The notes under the pieces were generated by a model. It ran no database searches. It was not told where the DNA came from and saw only the letters and a list, made by a program, of their open reading frames with translations. From WJLY01 sp964562405 (GTDB taxonomy: Bacteria > Joyebacterota > Joyebacteria > Joyebacterales > Joyebacteraceae): 6,240 bases of DNA. Of the stretch, positions 5,411 through 6,240 are shown one piece after another (position 1 is the first letter of the stretch; each line of letters opens with the position of its first letter). Location of the stretch: NCBI GenBank assembly GCA_964562405.1, contig CAZLTC010000092.1, positions 1-6,240 on the forward strand, given 5' to 3'. Both the position numbers and the translations under genes were made by a program.

Positions 5411-6240
5411 ATGACTAGATCGGACGGCAAGCAGCACCGTGCGACTCTGCGCAGGATCGCGCACCGAGCTATGCTCCAACGAGGACTTGCGCCGGATTTC
5501 CCACCTGAGGCGCTTGGCGAACTCGACAGCATCCGCGGACCGGCGATGCGGGCCGACGGGGAGACACGCGACCTGCGGAGCCTTCCATGGTGCTCGATCG
5601 ACAACGACGACTCGCGCGATCTGGACCAGCTCACCATTGCAGAGGCCGGATCCGACGGGACGACCAGGATCATGGTCGCCGTCGCAGACGTCGACGCCGT
5701 CGTCAAGAAGCGGTCGGCGCTCGATGATCACGCGCGGCAGAACACAACGTCGGTCTACACGGTCGCCGAGATCTTCCCGATGTTGCCGGAGAGGCTCTCG
5801 ACTGATCTCACGTCTCTCAACGCCGAGTCAGATCGCCTTGCCATCGTCATTGACATGGTCATCGCTGGGGACGGGTCGCTTCGGAGTTCGGATGTCTACG
5901 CCGCGACGGTCCGCAGTCGCGCCAAACTCGCCTACAACAGCGTTGCCGCCTGGCTCGATGGCGATGGCCCGATGCCGCAACAGGTTGGTGAGGTAGTCGG
6001 CCTCGACAAGAGCCTCCGTCTTCAGGATCGCGTGACAGAGAAGCTGAGGACGCAGCGGCGTTTGCACGGCGCGCTCGATCTGGAGACGATCGAAGCCCGA
6101 CCGGTCTTTGAGGGAGAAACACTCAAGAACCTGGAGGCGGACACCAGGAACCGGGCCAGGAACATCATTGAAGACTTCATGATCGCGGCCAACGGCGTGA
6201 CCGCGCGATACCTCGCGTCCAGGAAGTCCGCGTCGCTGCG
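5411..6240 (+). CDS. RNase II-family (RNB domain) exoribonuclease, 3' end beyond window
   Basis: The first 276 codons of a 3'-5' exoribonuclease of the RNB superfamily, which degrades single-stranded RNA in the cytoplasm. After a short N-terminal segment (residues 1-60, perhaps a small helical domain) the RNB core begins at once: SIDNDDSRDLDQL (62-74) is the metal site, then VAVADVDAVV (89-98), NTTSVYT (111-117), FPMLPERLSTDLTSLN (122-137), RSRAKLAYN (168-176) and EDFMIAANGVTARY (254-267). Aligned by eye to E. coli RNase II, D64, D70 and D72 match D201, D207 and D209, but Q73 replaces D210. No cold-shock domains precede RNB, unlike classical RNase II/R. An in-frame TGA at 5405-5407 fixes ATG 5411. 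GGAG (5396-5399) lies 11 nt ahead. It is 57 bp after the membrane protein gene and may share its transcript. Confidence 0.92.
   Translation, partial: MTRSDGKQHRATLRRIAHRAMLQRGLAPDFPPEALGELDSIRGPAMRADGETRDLRSLPWCSIDNDDSRDLDQLTIAEAGSDGTTRIMVAVADVDAVVKKRSALDDHARQNTTSVYTVAEIFPMLPERLSTDLTSLNAESDRLAIVIDMVIAGDGSLRSSDVYAATVRSRAKLAYNSVAAWLDGDGPMPQQVGEVVGLDKSLRLQDRVTEKLRTQRRLHGALDLETIEARPVFEGETLKNLEADTRNRARNIIEDFMIAANGVTARYLASRKSASL

Noticed and set aside
5201..5996. Other-frame ORFs over the RNB gene (5201-5731 -, 5439-5996 +)
   Set aside because: The frame from 5411 encodes a clear RNase II core throughout; these are shadows with Arg/Ser-rich translations.

Overview
This is high-GC bacterial DNA that looks like a scaffold from a draft or metagenome assembly. 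It contains two 100-base N gaps, and at one of them the two contig ends share an exact 55-bp overlap. No phage, IS, CRISPR, rRNA or tRNA signal was seen. A degraded FlgD-like Ig fragment, of the kind found at the C-termini of secreted proteins in FCB-group and related candidate phyla (Eisenbacteria- or Latescibacteria-like lineages), hints at such an uncultured bacterium. That taxonomic hint is inference.

Layout. Positions 1-673 hold no gene I can assign. They carry one copy of a 31-bp dispersed repeat and a strong terminator-like hairpin. A universal stress protein gene runs leftward (674-1129). Rightward at 1156-1549 lies a frameshifted remnant of a FlgD-type Ig domain. A leftward three-gene operon follows: a DUF89/ARMT1-like metal-dependent phosphatase (2741-3792), a COG1237-type metallo-beta-lactamase-fold hydrolase (1866-2744) and a small Gly/Lys/Arg-rich repeat protein (1566-1859). 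The first two genes share an ATGA stop/start overlap. The third starts 6 bp after the second, with its Shine-Dalgarno sequence overlapping the second gene's stop codon. The phosphatase gene appears broken, but removing the false gap and the duplicated 55 bp restores one continuous 298-codon frame.

A 349-bp divergent intergenic region (3793-4141) carries the second copy of the 31-bp repeat, a perfect ATGTCG-ATA-CGACAT palindrome over a possible promoter, and a leader hairpin. Rightward genes follow: a polytopic GT-C/TMTC-like membrane protein (4142-5353) and the 5' part of an RNase II-family (RNB) exoribonuclease (5411 to the window end).

How they may work together. The leftward operon pairs a metabolite damage-control phosphatase family with a hydrolase family linked to pterin-type substrates, plus a low-complexity partner. 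Co-translation suggests a shared task, but the substrate cannot be read from sequence. The membrane protein and the RNase are probably unrelated in function. No complete new defence or mobile system is visible. The least explained elements are the 31-bp dyad repeat, the operon with its repeat protein, and the orphan Ig remnant.
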